Source: Vespula vulgaris (taxonomy: Eukaryota > Arthropoda > Insecta > Hymenoptera > Vespidae). From it: a stretch of 64,000 bases of DNA. This document shows positions 51,205-60,960 of the stretch, in pieces; position 1 is the first letter of the stretch, and each line of letters begins with the position of its first letter. The notes under the pieces were generated by a model. It made no database searches. It saw only the letters and a program-made list of their open reading frames with translations, and had not been told where the DNA came from. Where the stretch lies: NCBI RefSeq assembly GCF_905475345.1, contig NC_066601.1:4565001-4629000 (forward strand), in the 5' to 3' direction. Position numbers and translations under genes: made by a program.

Positions 51205-51340
51205 ATATGTAGCCATTCGCTCGGTAGTACTGGAATCCTATTAGATTCCTCTATACCGCGAGTAATATTGATCCAGGTTTTATCACGTGGAAGTTGCTGC
51301 ATCTGAAAATCCACGAGCCGAACAGAAAATCTACTTTAAA
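51205..51340. repeat. Diverged direct repeat, copy B
   Basis: Begins ATATGTAGCCATTCGCTCGG. The minus-strand frame parallel to copy A reads RCSNFHVIKPGSILLAV, a stop, then RNLIGFQYYRANGY. Substitutions relative to A are often conservative (V/I, R/K, L/F), yet the stop argues that at least this copy no longer encodes a peptide. Confidence 0.85.
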
Positions 51341-51413
51341 AACTCTACTTTAATTCCCAGGGTGACACAAGCTTAGCAAGAATTCAAGTCCCAACGTTAA
51401 CGGGAGGAGTTAG

Positions 51414-51600
51414 CGTTTAAATGTTAAAATAATTTTATTTATTATTTATACCCTCCCGAGTTTGCGATTTATGTTTGTCGAAAGACTAAATCGAATTTAT
51501 TTTATATCGATCTTACCATCTTCGTAATGTTGCTGTTGTTTAAACGTTAATAAAATATTTCTATTTATTAATTATTCCCTTTCGAATTTAAACTTGTATC
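51414..51600. repeat. Second decayed duplication, AT-rich
   Basis: 51414-51480 (GTTTAAATGTTAAAATAATT onward to TTTATGTTTGTC) resembles 51537-51600 (GTTTAAACGTTAATAAAATA onward to TAAACTTGTATC) at about 124 bp spacing. It adjoins the A/B pair and may belong to the same rearranged unit. Confidence 0.55.
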
Positions 51601-53427
51601 TATTTCGCACGATCGATTTTATTTCGATAATATCGCAAGATCTATTTCTTGTATTTATAAGTTTAAAAATCAGCGCTTTTTTTAACCTATCTTTATTACG
51701 TATAAATCTATGTTCCGATAAACGTAATTTCAAAATATTCGTAACTTTTAACACATTTCGAAATCTATAATGAATTGATTATATCGAATATGAAAAGTTC
51801 TTAATCTTTAATCTTCCTACGAGAGGATAACATGGTATATATTTAAATGTGCTTATTTTATCGTCGTGTTCACACATAACAACTTGAAAATTCACTTACT
51901 ATTTAAGAAGTTCTACGATGGCTCCAAAACGCTCCTTCGCGAATCGAAATTGAGGATGGATGATTCGTAGCTGGTTGAAAAATCGACCTTGGTTAATATT
52001 TTCTTCGGTGATGCGCTGACTCTAATCCGCGATAGTTATTTATTAACGGACGGTCACTGAATTTACTTCGCGAAACTCTACTGTCTTTTATAAATACGGT
52101 CTGTGCGACCGTTAAAAAAGCAAAAACTTTGCGAACAAACACTGATTCTGACGACTGCATTGCACGCAGTCAATGCAAATTCACTTGTCGTTTAAATCGC
52201 GAAACGCGAACGAACAAACACTGCTTTTACTTCGCGAATTTTTGATTTTATTGTAGCGATACAAACACTCGATTTCATCATTGCTTCGCCCGCGATTACA
52301 ACGATGTTCTGAAACAGAAAAATAAAATCAAAATTATTAGTATCACTGTTATAATAAGAACTGTATAAATTATTGAAGAAATGTGTGACATAAAAATATA
52401 CTTTAAGACCTCGTTGATAGTTGCAACAAAAACATCCTGAGAGAGCTTCGACGTATAATGTCGAATGTTAATTTTTTATACTTCGTATACTACAAATTGT
52501 TTAATTGATCAAAAATTATCGAAAATATGTATTATTTTAATCTATGGAAGTAGAGAATTTCGATGCTCTTTGGAATACGAATGAATACTAACTATAAATG
52601 TCAACGACCTACTTGTTTTATTTATAGAACTTGCCTACAATGATTTCGAGTTTACAATGTTTATCTAGCAACCGCGTGTATGAATAAAATCGAGTTATTT
52701 AATATTAGAGTGATGAATTATAAACTCTTTTTTAGATACTTTTTTTTTTCATGCATAATCTATTCTCGAAAAAAAAAACAGTCTTAGTTGACACGATTTT
52801 TTTCCAAGGAAATAAAGCTATTTAAAAAATTCGAAAATGCGATTTTGCTTGAACCTTTCAAGGATAACGATCCATACGGAAGGATATCGCGATTCATCGA
52901 GAAAAGGAGCAAGTATTTAACAAAACTTGGTTACTCTGGAGGCGTTGGATAAGAAAGTGGAAAATGTGCGAGCGTGTCGGTCGTAACCCTGGCTCGGTTT
53001 CGAGCTTTGCTCTTAAATCCTGCTGTGCGTTCGCATCGAAATTCCGAGGGTGGAGCTTCGAAATAAAAGATGAAGAGGGAATGGATCAAGGGCAAGAGAG
53101 AGAAAGAGAGAAAAAGAGAGAGAGAGAGAGAGAGAAGGTTCGTGGTCGGACAGTCGGTAGCTGCTGTCGATAAATCGAAGAGTGGAACTCATTGTCAGGC
53201 GGGCGAAGACGACAAACCAAGCTTGGTTTCCTTCGGAGATCAGCCTCTTTTCGCGGTCTCGAAACGAAATCCGTGAAAGGAGCCGTAGAGATGAAACGAG
53301 AAAGAGAAACGGGACGAGAGATGGAAGGAGCGGAAAGTGTCGGAGCGTTTGAGCCTTAAAGCTTCTCTCGATCCTTGAAAAGGGTGCCGGCGTTGGAGTA
53401 GTAAGAGAGGCGAAGGAAACGAAAGAG

Positions 53428-53487
53428 CGGAAGAGAAAGAGAAAGAAAGAGAGAGAGAGAGAGAGAAAGAGAGAGGAGGAGAGAGAA
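53428..53487. repeat. (GA)n-rich microsatellite
   Basis: GA and GAAA units over about 60 bp. Confidence 0.9.
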
Positions 53488-53737
53488 CAAGCTGGTCCTT
53501 TCGGCTCTCCGTTCAGGGGTTGCGTCCTTTAAAATTCAACGCGATTCGGGCGAGGTCCTATTGTTACTTCGCCTCCTACCTTACCTTTAGCCATATTACT
53601 TGCTACTCGAAGCACGGTTTTAACGTGTGCCCCAACTGTAAATTGTTCAACAATATTTATAGTACGCGTACGGGAGTTCAATGCAATGTTATATTCGTTG
53701 GCTCGTTGTTGGTCCGTCGTAAAGCATGTATCTGCTA

Positions 53738-53780
53738 CTCTCTCGCTCTCTCTCTCTCTCTCTCTCTTTCTCTCGCTCGC
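53738..53780. repeat. (CT)n microsatellite
   Basis: About 40 bp of CT with CG and TT interruptions. Confidence 0.95.
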
Positions 53781-55289
53781 TTTCTCGTCTCTTCACATCT
53801 ATACGCTATACCGAAAACCACCAGAAGGAGAGAGGAAGGCGAATACGCTTTCGTTTCGAGGCAAAATCGGGACACCTTCGATCCGTTTGGAATGCAAATG
53901 AAGTTGTTGCCAGAAGTTATCGAAGCACCGTTCTCCATCGCCATGTCCCTGGCACAACTCTCTTGCTTTAACGCCGATATAGTATATATATATATGTATT
54001 AGGAAGGATACACTTTTCCTCCTATAACTTTCTACAAGGGTGGCTCGTGCGTTGATTACGGTGCTAAGGTAATTAGTAAATCGGTTAGTTTCTCGAGGAT
54101 CGTTTGTTACATAGAGAGCTCCCTGTCGATCTATCTATAGATACCTGTTTATAGTATGTACGATATATGTACACACGATGGACTCCCTAGGTGGGATGTT
54201 GAGTAGCACATATACATATCCGTCTGTGTACCATTGGGATTTTCGTTTTGGTCTTTACCCACGTAAACCATTCCTTTAATTTGCATTGAATTTGATAATG
54301 CATTTGTTTAACCGCAGGATAATTTCTACCAAGTTCGCTGGCTGGTTTGGATCGTTTGAGGTTCGATCAGATCGATTTGCGGGCTTTACTCGTTCGATCG
54401 TATTTAACATTTTCCAATATCAATCTTTTATATCGGATACACCATGAAACTTGCAAAGAACAATGCACGGCTGGCTTCTTATCACATTTACGTGTACCTA
54501 TAGATTAACGAATATATGCTTAAGATTTTTCATGCTTCCTTGCAAACTATCAACGATAAAGAGGATCGAGCTCGACGAGATGAGATCGTTGATAGGACAA
54601 CGACGAGCACGGCGATAACGAATTAATTATGGAATCTCTTTGAAGAAGGGTCCGGTCGTGAGAAGCTCGTCCAAAATCTGATCTTACTCTTTCTTAAAGC
54701 CGGTTCGAGGACCTACGAGATAGTCGAATTCCGTTTGAATAGCCGTTCGATCGAGTCCATTGACCGGTACAATTGAAAATGGTACGTTCAACGACCTAAG
54801 GACGCGACCGATCGTTATCGTCGATTTTAAAAAAGCTGCCTCTCCTCGGTCAAACGAGTTTTGCATTTTTTTTCAATATTCGATCCCGAGTATCGTTACT
54901 CTCTGGAGTGTCTTTTGAAAAAACATCATTTTTTCATATCCTCTTTTCTATGATCGCGTTAATACAAAAGACAGCGAAGAACTCCTTGAATACGAGTTCT
55001 GCCGTTCTTAAATCTGCGCTTAAAGCACCACATCTCTGGTTCGCGTCACGGTTTTCTCTTATTTCACCTTGTTCTCTCATGTTTTCGAGCTAAGAGCAAC
55101 CAAGTGCCGCACGTACGCTAGGAAAAAGCCGAATGCGTTGCTTTCTTCCGTTTTTTTCTCTATTTCATCTGCTTCTTCTCTTTTCTCTTTTCATCTCATT
55201 CTCACTCGCATATACACGCTCTTTCCTACGCCTCTCTATTTCGTTTCGTTTCTCGTTCGTTCTCTTTTACACTCGAGCGTATCTCATCT

Positions 55290-55405
55290 TTTTTCTTTCG
55301 TTTCCTCTTACAGGGACTTTGCATCGTAAATTCTACGGTAAGTGCTCGCGTATAGAACATTTTTTCAGATTTCACCGAGATTGAAATTAATTTTCGTTTC
55401 ATTCC
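55290..55405 (+). repeat. Microexon-like repeat array, copy 1
   Basis: A pyrimidine tract and TCTTACAG (55313) precede 24 nt (GGACTTTGCATC, GTAAATTCTACG) and a GTAAGTG donor (55338). These are followed by conserved intron-like sequence with CCGAGATTGAAATTAATTTT. It is the only copy with both splice sites intact. Confidence 0.75.
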
Positions 55406-55420
55406 TTATTACCGTTCCTC

Positions 55421-55422
<2 letters not shown>

Positions 55423-55465
<43 letters not shown>
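55423..55465. repeat. (CT)n microsatellite
   Basis: About 40 bp of CT directly after copy 1 of the array. Confidence 0.95.
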
Positions 55466-55679
55466 GTTCATCTCTTCCCTATAACTCGTTTAATTAGTAT
55501 AGATACTTTGCGTTTGTATTTACTCTGCGTTTAGCGTCATCAGCCTGATGGATGGCTATATAATATGCGAGAAAGAAGCGAGTATAGGGTATACCTGTAG
55601 GTATTCCCCATTTCCCTCTTTCTCTCTCTCCCTCTATTCCTCTCTTTTCGTTGATTTCGCTTCTTTTCTCGAGCGACCC

Positions 55680-55795
55680 TCTCCAGCTTTCCTCTCTTGG
55701 GACACTTCTTCCTTCTAAATTCCAGGGTAAGTGTTCGTATGGAAATTTTAGGATACGAGATTCCTTCGGGATTGGACTTATGTTCTCTCTTCTTT
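55680..55795 (+). repeat. Microexon-like repeat array, copy 2
   Basis: The aligned core 55700-55726 (27 nt, GGACACTTCTTCC, TTCTAAATTCCAGG) is followed by an intact GTAAGTGTTCG. The aligned acceptor dinucleotide is TG instead of AG. The downstream part matches the GGATACGAGATT and CGGGATTGGA words of the family. Confidence 0.75.
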
Positions 55796-56469
55796 GTCCT
55801 CTCCATCCTCTTCTCTTTATCCTTTTTCTCCTATTGCCCGCGTGTTCGCTTTTTCTTGATCATTTATGGCTTTTCATAAAACAAATTTCGTGCGTACGTC
55901 GTCCGAGAAGGATCTCACGCGCGTTCTAAAATTTCTCGCTGAGACGAATTTCGTCGAGATCCTACGCGCGAAGATGAGATTTAAGAGAAGGCTCGATTTT
56001 TTATCGACCTTTGTCTTTCGAATCGAGATAAAATAGAGTTGTATAAACGTTCCGTTTAACGTCACGTAGAAGGAGAAACGTAAAGAGAAAAAGAAAAGAT
56101 AATTATGAGAAGTCGTGGAATATTATCAGGTGCACCTTAAAAAAATAATATCCTCGCGAGCAAGAACAATTTCGCTGATTAACGTTGATGGAAAAACATT
56201 ATCGCAGCCTCGTTATTCGCGTCCATTTTGTCGCGGAATCATTTCAACTCGCAAATTTGTAGCCACGGATCGACGTCGAATCGTTGCATATTTTCATGAA
56301 AAAATTTTGTATTCCCAGACCGGTGTGGAGCGTCTTGGAGGAAGAGCGAGCAAATAGACGGTACAAGAAGGGATAGAGAGACAGTAGATTAATTCTCCGT
56401 CTTTCTTCTTTCGCTTATCTTCTCTCTCTCTTTCTCTCTCTCTTGGAGCACCTTCCTCTTTTCGACTCT

Positions 56470-56585
56470 CTGTTATTCTTGTTTCGAGGTGGCTTCTCCT
56501 CTTAAATCCTAAGGAAAGAGTCCGCATTGAAATTCCGGAATGCAAGAGTCCCTCGAGATTGAAGCTAATTCTTTCTTCCCTCTTT
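56470..56585 (+). repeat. Microexon-like repeat array, copy 3
   Basis: TTTCGAG acceptor-like end, core 56489-56513 (GTGGCTTCTCCTC, TTAAATCCTAAG), then GAAAGAG where copies 1 and 2 have GTAAGTG, so the donor is lost. The downstream part is well conserved (CATTGAAATTCCGGAATGCA, CTCGAGATTGAAGCTAATT). Confidence 0.75.
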
Positions 56586-56619
56586 CATTTCATCTTTTCT
56601 TTTTTTTTTCTTCTTTTTC

Positions 56620-56674
56620 TTCCTCCTCCTCCTCCTCCTCCTTCTCCTTCTCCTCCTCCTCTTCTTCTTCTTCC
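56620..56674. repeat. (TCC)n/(TTC)n microsatellite
   Basis: TCC and TTC units within a 130 bp pure pyrimidine stretch directly after copy 3 of the array. Confidence 0.95.
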
Positions 56675-57124
56675 TTTTCTTTTTCTCTTCTCTCCTCCTT
56701 CTACCCTCCTCACGCTCGTTCAGCTACCACGGCTTCGAGGTGCCGAGATATGTTAATTATTTGCTATAGCTAACAGACGTTTCGAGCGTTTGCACGGTTC
56801 TTTCTTGTATTTTTTTTCTTTCCATCGAAGCATAAAAAATAGCGACGTTTCTTTCCCTTTCTATTTATCCATCCCCGTTTTTCTATTTCTTTCGCGAGCG
56901 AGACTTCCCACTCGGCTTAGCGATTAATTATTTGTCGCATCTCCGAGGAGCTTGGGAATTAATATTTCAACGAAGATTTAAGAACAATTTCGCGGCGGAG
57001 TATAAGCGATAGTCGCGTACACGTTCGAAACGGAAAGCTGGTCTCCTTTCTTCCTCCTCTTTTTCTTCGTAGCACTCGCACTTTTTCTCTTTCCCCTTCT
57101 ACTCATCCTCTCTCCCTCACTGTC

Positions 57125-57242
57125 TCGCTTCCTTCGTGTTTTCAGGCAGCTTTTTCTCCCTAAATCCTGTGGCGAGAGTACAGATGGAAATACCGGGATA
57201 CAGGATTTTCTCGAGATTCGAGATAATTTTTTTTCTCTTTCT
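57125..57242 (+). repeat. Microexon-like repeat array, copy 4
   Basis: GTTTTCAG acceptor (57145), core 57146-57171 (GCAGCTTTTTCTC, CCTAAATCCTGTG), then GCGAGAG, so the donor is lost. Downstream ATGGAAATACCGGGATACAG and CTCGAGATTCGAGATAATTT match the other copies. Confidence 0.75.
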
Positions 57243-57630
57243 TCTTTTATTTTATTTTCCCTCTATTTCCCTCCTCTCGATCCAACCGGTTCCACCCTCT
57301 TCTCCACCGTTGCTGCGTCTTCCACTGATGCCGGGGAGGGAAGAGAGCATCATGGAAACTCGCTTCAGAGAACGAGAGTGAGTGCCGTTAAATCGTCCGT
57401 AAAAATTCCAACCGTAATTGGCCGCTGAACTATTTTCAGCTCTCCTCGGCTCTTCTGGTTACGTCCATCCTTCCTCTTCTCTCTTCTCTTTCTTCGTGTC
57501 TCCCTTTTCCGTTCTTTTTTCTTTCGCTCTCACGTTTCTACGAGTAGGTACCTTTCCATAAAAATAGTACCGAAATCTCTCTTTTAAATTTTCCATCCTG
57601 CTTCTCGTCGCCGGTCCAAACTCTTTGGTT

Positions 57631-57631
<1 letters not shown>

Positions 57632-57678
<47 letters not shown>
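57632..57678. repeat. (CT)n microsatellite
   Basis: About 23 CT units. Confidence 0.97.
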
Positions 57679-57684
<6 letters not shown>

Positions 57685-59772
57685 TTCTCTCGGCTCATCG
57701 TTTCTCTCCGTGAGTTTCATTCATTACATGGATGTTTCCTCTCGCGTCGACCGACGCTCCTCGTACCCGCTCGGAAAAAAGCGTTTCTCTATTCCGTCTT
57801 CCTTTCGCTTCTACGTTTCATTTCCTTCGAGACTTTTTTTTTTGTAATTGTCTCACGATTCTCTCTTCCGTGCGATAACGAGCCGATATAACACTCTCCT
57901 TCGAGCGTATCGACTATTCATTTCGCATGAGATATATTGTTCGCGATTATCCTAATATTTTCTTTTCCCTTTCATCTTTCTTTTTTGAAAAAATATCGAG
58001 TGTTTTTACGCAAAGAATTTCCCGTAGAAATTTTTCATTGTTTCGAAGGAGATACGATGAAAAATACTCGAAGCTGTCCATTTTATACAAGTGAGTAGAA
58101 AGGAAACGTCGAGAAAACATCGGGAGAACGCAAAGAACTCTCTCGTTGACTTTCGGAGAATGGTGACTTTCTACGGGAGAGAGGGATAATCGAATAACGC
58201 GAATATATGCGATCCAGGTGATTCTCCGTACGATTATCGGACGGGCTTACGCGATTTCTCGGTTGTTCTCGGTACGGGATTCCGGTATTCGATTAGCGGT
58301 TAAGTGGATTATAAAGGATGTACTTGCAAATCAGTTTTCCCGCCAATAATTAACTATCGAGAAGGAGTTCGCTTTAAGCCGTGTACCTCTATTCCTGCTG
58401 GTTCCCCTCTGACGGTCTTGTAACGTGCTTACCTACCCCGGAAATTGAGATCTCGGCTACGGAACGTCGAACGACCGTGGAAGCTAGCTAGACGAGTACC
58501 TGTGTAAACCTCATTTCGATTTCGCGTCTTTCAGAGCTCGCGTGGACATTATACAAATTATTAATTAAGTAATTAACGAACTTCTCCAAATCGTCTGAGC
58601 TTCTACCCGGTTCGCCAGTTTAGTTTGAACTTGTACATATAAGAAATCGTCGGAGGAAGATGAATCGTCCTTTACTCTCTTTCCATCGTTCTTCCTCTTC
58701 TTCCCCCCCCCCTCCGTCCTTCCTACTCTCTCGACCTTATCCAAACGAAAGTTTCGTTCGTGCCTCGTCGAACGATTTTTTCCCCTTTCCTTCTCTCTTT
58801 TTCTTTTTTCTTTTTCGATCGACCAAAGATTTGTACTAAATTTCACTACAATTCAATATCGTCTTATTCCCTGGATTATAATACTACGAATTTGCATTCC
58901 ATTTACATGCCCAGACCTTTTATTCCCTTTCGGAAAGGTATACCAATTTCAAAGAGCAAAAGAATCTTTTCAATTAACGGCTCTTTGCGTACTACCGTTT
59001 CTACCTTGCGAAAATATAAGAGCACGGTTTCGCGAATGGGAAAGATCGAACATTGCAAATAACGAAGTATTTTTAATCAAACCTTGACGTAATTTTACCT
59101 TACGTAAGAAGATCGCGATACGTTTGTCGAACGCATGTCGCAAAACTTTCGTCTTCTTTGCTCTCTTTAAGAGGACTACATAACAATAAGTACGGATCGT
59201 AACGTACGACGGCCGTATGTAACGATCATTAAAGGATCGTACTTCTCTTACAAGCTGCTTCCCAAATGATTCGTTTGCGTAGCGAAACTGTTGCCGGTAT
59301 TCCCGAGTAAAATCCCTTTGACATCGAAAGACAATACGATCTCCAGCATACATTAATTCTTTTCAATCTGTTCGCATTACGTATGTCCCACGAAAAGGTC
59401 GGTTGGGTTGTAAGATAGAATGATGATTTTTTTGGGTCACTGTATAAATCGATATCGTAAACGCGTCGATGTTGTCTTCGATCGATCTCGACGAGAACAG
59501 CTTTTAATCTACGAGTGGCTGACGGAGTAAGAGATTTACGAACGAGATACTAAATCATTCCACATCCTTGACACATTCTCGATATTTTGTGACGAAGCAA
59601 ACGGATACGTATCGATATTTTCTTTCTACGTGCATACATGCAACCGCGAGATTTAAATATTTACCAAAATGCTGTATCGATGATCCTAATTACCGGCAAC
59701 TATAGACAGGTATAAATACATGTACTGCAAGCTTTCCCATTTGGGATCGTTCGAGCGTACATTTTTTAAAAG
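57679..59772. other. Unique DNA; no gene recognised
   Basis: C/T-rich to about 57860 and again at 58670-58830, otherwise unique and AT-leaning. ORFs at 58565-59353 are short and random in character. The last 100 bp lead to the T-rich acceptor at 59772. Confidence 0.4.
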
Positions 59773-59924
59773 AACGAACACGAAACTACACCTCGAAAAG
59801 AGACCGAGCTTCCTTCTGCAAAGTATTTTGAAAAGTTACGCTGTTCCGAAAGTGAAGCGAGCATGAACTTTGGCGATCCTGAAATTGAGCCACTCGAAGA
59901 GGAACGGGTAGCTTTTCAAATGGC
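59773..59924 (+). CDS. Candidate exon (possibly first coding exon) of an unrecognised gene
   Basis: After TTTTTTAAAAG (59772) the frame is open for 50 codons and two bases: NEHETTPRKETELPSAKYFE, KLRCSESEAS, then M at 59863 and NFGDPEIEPLEEERVAFQM, with GC of an Ala codon at a strong GTAAGT donor (59925). Unspliced it would stop immediately (TAA), so the donor decides the end. The acidic, low-Cys sequence is far more protein-like than surrounding ORFs. The LEEERVAFQMA end loosely recalls the short LEDERALQLA element near the N-terminus of MEX-3 family KH proteins, but that is too short to assign. The next exon would lie in a long intron or beyond 64,000. Confidence 0.4.
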
Positions 59925-60479
59925 GTAAGTTTCTTACGGGTTCCCCCTTTTTTTTGTTCCTGTATACCTTTTCTCTTTTTCGAACTTTCTATTAACTCCT
60001 TTTCGAACGTTATCGTCGGAGAAAAAGAAAGAAAGAAAATATAACGATTAATCGACGCTTGATCGTTGAACTTGAGAGTAACTTTGCGATGTATAATAAA
60101 GCACTCGTGCTCTTCCCTCTATTTCCTTTTAACGCAAAATAAACTTCGGAACGTTGGATACGATTATCGCGAGTCGGTCTTGGTGGTGTATCAAGAATTA
60201 ATTAGAGACGCGTTAAAAGGGGTCATAAAAGCGAGCTACCTCGGCAGCACCGTGATTTTATTACGGTGATTATGAAAAGGTCGGTGTTGCGGTGGCGAGC
60301 GCGAAAGAAAAAAAAAAGAAAAAAGAACGAAGAAGAAAGAACTCTACGGAGAAAGAAGAAAAATAAGAGGGCGTAATATTCGCGGTAACAAAGGACGGGT
60401 AATATCGGTGTCGAATCGAAAACTGATCTTTGACGAAGACGTCGAAGCGAGGATACGCGCAGTTGCATTCGTCCATTAC
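59925..60479 (+). other. Start of the putative intron after the 59.8 kb exon; nothing recognised
   Basis: T-rich just after the donor, GAAA repeats near 60030, an A/G-rich tract at 60295-60370, otherwise unique. Confidence 0.3.
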
Positions 60480-60960
60480 ATTCGTCTAGAGCGTACGCCT
60501 AGCCGGGATGCGCGTTTTAACGTCATTAACGCGAGTCGTAAACGTTGGACATCGGTTTATTGATAGGAGTTAGCGCATTAAGCGCGCGGAAATAATTATT
60601 AGAAATTAACACATCAGGCTTGGCGCGCGCAATAGGTTAATCAATGGCCTTTCCTTGGCGTTGCTAATGCGAGCAATTAATTACTTTCACGCTTCGCTGC
60701 TGTTTCATTTGTTACCTATATGCGCGAAATATTATACGAATTTGTACGACGCTCGCGCTAATTAGCATGGGTAAACACTGATCGGGGTTGCAAAATCGTT
60801 GCTAAAAGCGTCACGAACCTCGACTACGAGGAGGAATTTTGTTTTTAATTAGTATGCCCCTCTATATGTAACGCTGCTAACGATAATCATTATTATTCCT
60901 CTTGTAATGGTCATTCACGCAGTGCGTCACGCTCGAACGCTCAACGGAACGTGTTCACGC
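60480..60960. promoter_or_regulatory. Candidate enhancer: dense homeodomain-type cores, no simple repeats
   Basis: About 480 bp without microsatellites contain at least eight ATTA/TAAT cores, including TAATTA-type sites, the perfect palindrome GCTAATTAGC at 60757-60766, GGTTAATCAATGG (60630s) and GCAATTAATTAC (60670s). They are interspersed with GCGCGC words. This mixture is typical of conserved developmental enhancers, but conservation itself cannot be seen from one sequence. Confidence 0.35.

Larger units (their letters stand above)
51601..55289. other. AT-rich region with short internal repeats, then microsatellite DNA; no gene recognised
   Basis: 51601-52900 is visibly more AT-rich and poorer in CpG than the rest. 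It has twice-occurring words TTTACTTCGCGAA (52062, 52226), GAACAAACACTG (52133, 52212) and AAATTCACTT (51888, 52177). 53094-53136 and 53428-53487 are GA tracts; 53738-53780 is CT. 54000-55280 is unique. Confidence 0.4.

Noticed and set aside
59395..59450. GGTTGGGTTGTAAGATAG, slightly like a mariner inverted repeat end
   Set aside because: No second inverted end, no TA duplication and no transposase fragment nearby.
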